From assembly GCA_017550445.1 (NCBI GenBank), contig JAFZOV010000085.1, positions 1-7,253 of the forward strand: a stretch of 7,253 bases of DNA, read 5' to 3'. Origin of the DNA: Fibrobacter sp. (GTDB lineage: Bacteria; Fibrobacterota; Fibrobacteria; Fibrobacterales; Fibrobacteraceae). A model generated the notes under the pieces. It did no database searches. It worked only from the letters and a program-made list of their open reading frames with translations, and was not told the DNA's origin. The translations under genes were made by a program, and so were the position numbers. Position 1 is the stretch's first letter. Every line of letters starts with the position of its first letter. Positions 6,614 to 7,253 of this stretch are shown in pieces.

Positions 6614-6619
6614 ATTACA
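6606..6619. promoter_or_regulatory. Perfect 14-bp palindrome over the DUF3467 -10 region (possible operator)
   Basis: TGTAATATATTACA is identical to its reverse complement and covers the predicted -10 of the DUF3467 promoter. The placement suits a dimeric repressor. Its core is AT-only, so chance symmetry in AT-rich DNA is possible. Confidence 0.4.
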
Positions 6620-6622
6620 ACT

Positions 6623-6627
6623 GGAGG
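6623..6627 (+). promoter_or_regulatory. Ribosome-binding site of the DUF3467 gene
   Basis: GGAGG lies eight bases before the ATG at 6636 and fixes that start. An upstream in-frame ATG at 6570 lies in the promoter region and has no such site. Confidence 0.85.
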
Positions 6628-6635
6628 TTTTCTAT

Positions 6636-6947
6636 ATGGCAGAAAATACTAACGAAAAGAATGAATCCGTTGCCCAGCCCGAAGTGGTCTGGAATGATTC
6701 CAATATGAAGAGTCTTTATGTGAACGCTACCAACGTGGTGGGCGGTCGTGAAGAAATCATGATGCTTTTGGGTCTTAACAAGGCTTGGAATGTGAACCAG
6801 GGCAAGGTGAATGTCGACATTGCCGAACGCGTGGTGATGACTCCGTATACCGCCAAGCGTCTGGCCATTATGCTTGCCGCCACCCTCAAGGCTTACGAAG
6901 CCAAGTTCGGCCAGATCGATATCGGTCTCCAAAAGAAAGAAGACTAG
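6636..6947 (+). CDS. DUF3467 family small protein
   Basis: Predicted 103-residue soluble protein. The C-terminal half, AERVVMTPYTAKRLAIMLAA (about 64-83) followed by TLKAYEAKFGQIDI, matches the conserved core of DUF3467 proteins as I recall it (R-x-x-MTP-x-x-AKRL ... YE-x-x-FG-x-I). The first 18 or so residues are polar and probably disordered; SLYVNATNVVGGREEIMMLL (about 26-45) would be the first strand and helix. There is no signal peptide or membrane segment, so it acts in the cytoplasm. The biochemical role of the family is not known to me. ATG at 6636 is chosen for its GGAGG site. The gene has its own promoter and terminator, so it is monocistronic, and it is transcribed away from the lipoprotein operon across a 203-bp shared intergenic region. 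Confidence 0.87.
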   Translation: MAENTNEKNESVAQPEVVWNDSNMKSLYVNATNVVGGREEIMMLLGLNKAWNVNQGKVNVDIAERVVMTPYTAKRLAIMLAATLKAYEAKFGQIDIGLQKKED

Positions 6948-6977
6948 TCTTTCGCTTTTGTCCTAAATAGAATGTCG

Positions 6978-7010
6978 AGGCATCCAAGAGATTTTGGATG
7001 TCTTTTTTTT
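6978..7010 (+). terminator. Intrinsic terminator after the DUF3467 gene
   Basis: Stem aggcatccaa (6978-6987) pairs with ttggatgtct (6994-7003) around a six-base loop (gagatt): ten base pairs including one G-T. It runs straight into a tract of eight T (7003-7010). It begins 31 bases after the DUF3467 stop and separates that gene from the Rpn-like gene. Confidence 0.9.
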
Positions 7011-7086
7011 ATGGGAAAATGTCGATTTTCTTCGAAATAACATTGTTTTAAATTTTTTACACGAAAAGAAGGGGGAATTTTGAACT

Positions 7087-7100
7087 GTTTTTCGAAAAAC
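7087..7100. promoter_or_regulatory. Perfect 14-bp palindrome upstream of the Rpn-like gene (possible operator)
   Basis: GTTTTTCGAAAAAC equals its own reverse complement. It lies just upstream of a possible extended -10, covering part of the -35 region. It could bind a dimeric regulator. It could also be a chance product of A/T runs around TTCGAA, a six-base motif that also occurs at 7031-7036. Confidence 0.35.
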
Positions 7101-7104
7101 GGCG

Positions 7105-7113
7105 TGTTATAAA
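7105..7113 (+). promoter_or_regulatory. Possible extended -10 promoter of the Rpn-like gene
   Basis: TGTTATAAA fits an extended -10 (TG, one base, TATAAA). No good -35 is found at 16-18 bases: the only TTGA-type hexamer, TTGAAC at 7080-7085, is 22 bases away. The start of transcription would be near 7120, giving a leader of about 55 bases. Confidence 0.4.
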
Positions 7114-7174
7114 GAGGAGCTCTCTGAAATTTTTGGGTTCCGTGAACATTGTAACACTATCCAAAAGGAAAAAT

Positions 7175-7253
7175 ATGACAGAAAAGATGAACAATGCACG
7201 TCGTGCGCATGATCCCTTTTTCCGTTGGCTGTTTGCCGATGTTAAACGCCTTA
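7175..7253 (+). CDS. Rpn-family recombination-promoting nuclease / putative transposase, N-terminus only
   Basis: Only the first 26 residues are in the window. The stretch RRAHDPFFRWLFADVKRL (9-26) closely resembles the conserved start of Rpn / YhgA-like proteins (PF04754), where a HD-x-FF-x-x-LF-x-D pattern opens the PD-(D/E)XK nuclease fold. The catalytic residues lie further on and cannot be seen, so activity cannot be judged. ATG at 7175 has AAGGA (7165-7169) five bases upstream. An internal ATG at codon 5 is possible but less well placed. Members of this family are often multi-copy and can promote RecA-independent recombination. No inverted repeats or insertion-sequence ends are seen before it. 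Confidence 0.7.
   Translation, partial: MTEKMNNARRAHDPFFRWLFADVKRL

Noticed and set aside
6615..6932. Open frame of 105 codons on the minus strand opposite the DUF3467 gene.
   Set aside because: The plus-strand gene has promoter, ribosome-binding site, conserved core and terminator; the reverse frame has none.
7113..7118. Shine-Dalgarno-like AGAGGAG in the leader of the Rpn-like gene, possibly marking a small upstream reading frame.
   Set aside because: No start codon follows at a workable distance.
6551..7156. An 8-base match TTGTAACA at 6551-6558 and 7149-7156, both upstream of plus-strand genes.
   Set aside because: Too short and AT-rich to call a shared regulatory site, and the positions relative to the promoters differ.

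Overview
The window reads as a piece of a Gram-negative bacterial chromosome, most likely a Fibrobacter or close relative. That assignment is an inference. It rests on a lipoprotein ending in poly-serine blocks broken by Glu/Asp/Ala (typical of Fibrobacter surface proteins), on outer-membrane efflux components, on moderate GC with AT-rich intergenic DNA, and on the start of an Rpn-type nuclease/transposase gene, a family often found in many copies in such genomes.

Layout. Five genes lie in a row on the minus strand, read from right to left. They are: a lipoprotein with carboxypeptidase-regulatory-like domains and a Ser-rich tail (6432-4846); a short exported membrane-fusion (HlyD/RND-type) adaptor (4790-3999); a TolC-family outer-membrane channel (3989-2481); a GAF-domain protein fused through one membrane helix to a second HlyD-type adaptor (2488-1049); and histidyl-tRNA synthetase (hisS, 1008 to beyond position 1, C-terminal end missing). 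A near-consensus sigma70 promoter (TTGACA, 17 bp, TAAAAT) lies just upstream of the lipoprotein gene. The four export-related genes are separated by 55 bp, 9 bp and an 8-bp overlap, so they are probably one operon. hisS follows 40 bp later with no visible terminator and may be co-transcribed.

On the plus strand, transcribed divergently, is a small DUF3467 gene (6636-6947) with its own promoter, a perfect 14-bp palindrome over the -10, a strong ribosome-binding site and a clear intrinsic terminator. After a 164-bp AT-rich leader with a second perfect 14-bp palindrome, an Rpn-family (PD-(D/E)XK nuclease/transposase-like) gene begins and runs off the right edge.

How the genes may work together. 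The operon encodes an outer-membrane channel and two different periplasmic adaptors. One adaptor carries a cytoplasmic GAF sensor-like domain. The window holds no inner-membrane pump (RND, ABC or MFS). A surface lipoprotein leads the operon. This could be a trans-envelope export or efflux assembly that recruits a pump or protease encoded elsewhere, with cytoplasmic sensing built into an adaptor. This pump-less, sensor-fused arrangement is the most interesting part of the window. A 28-bp copy of a widely dispersed intergenic repeat abuts the lipoprotein stop codon inside the operon.
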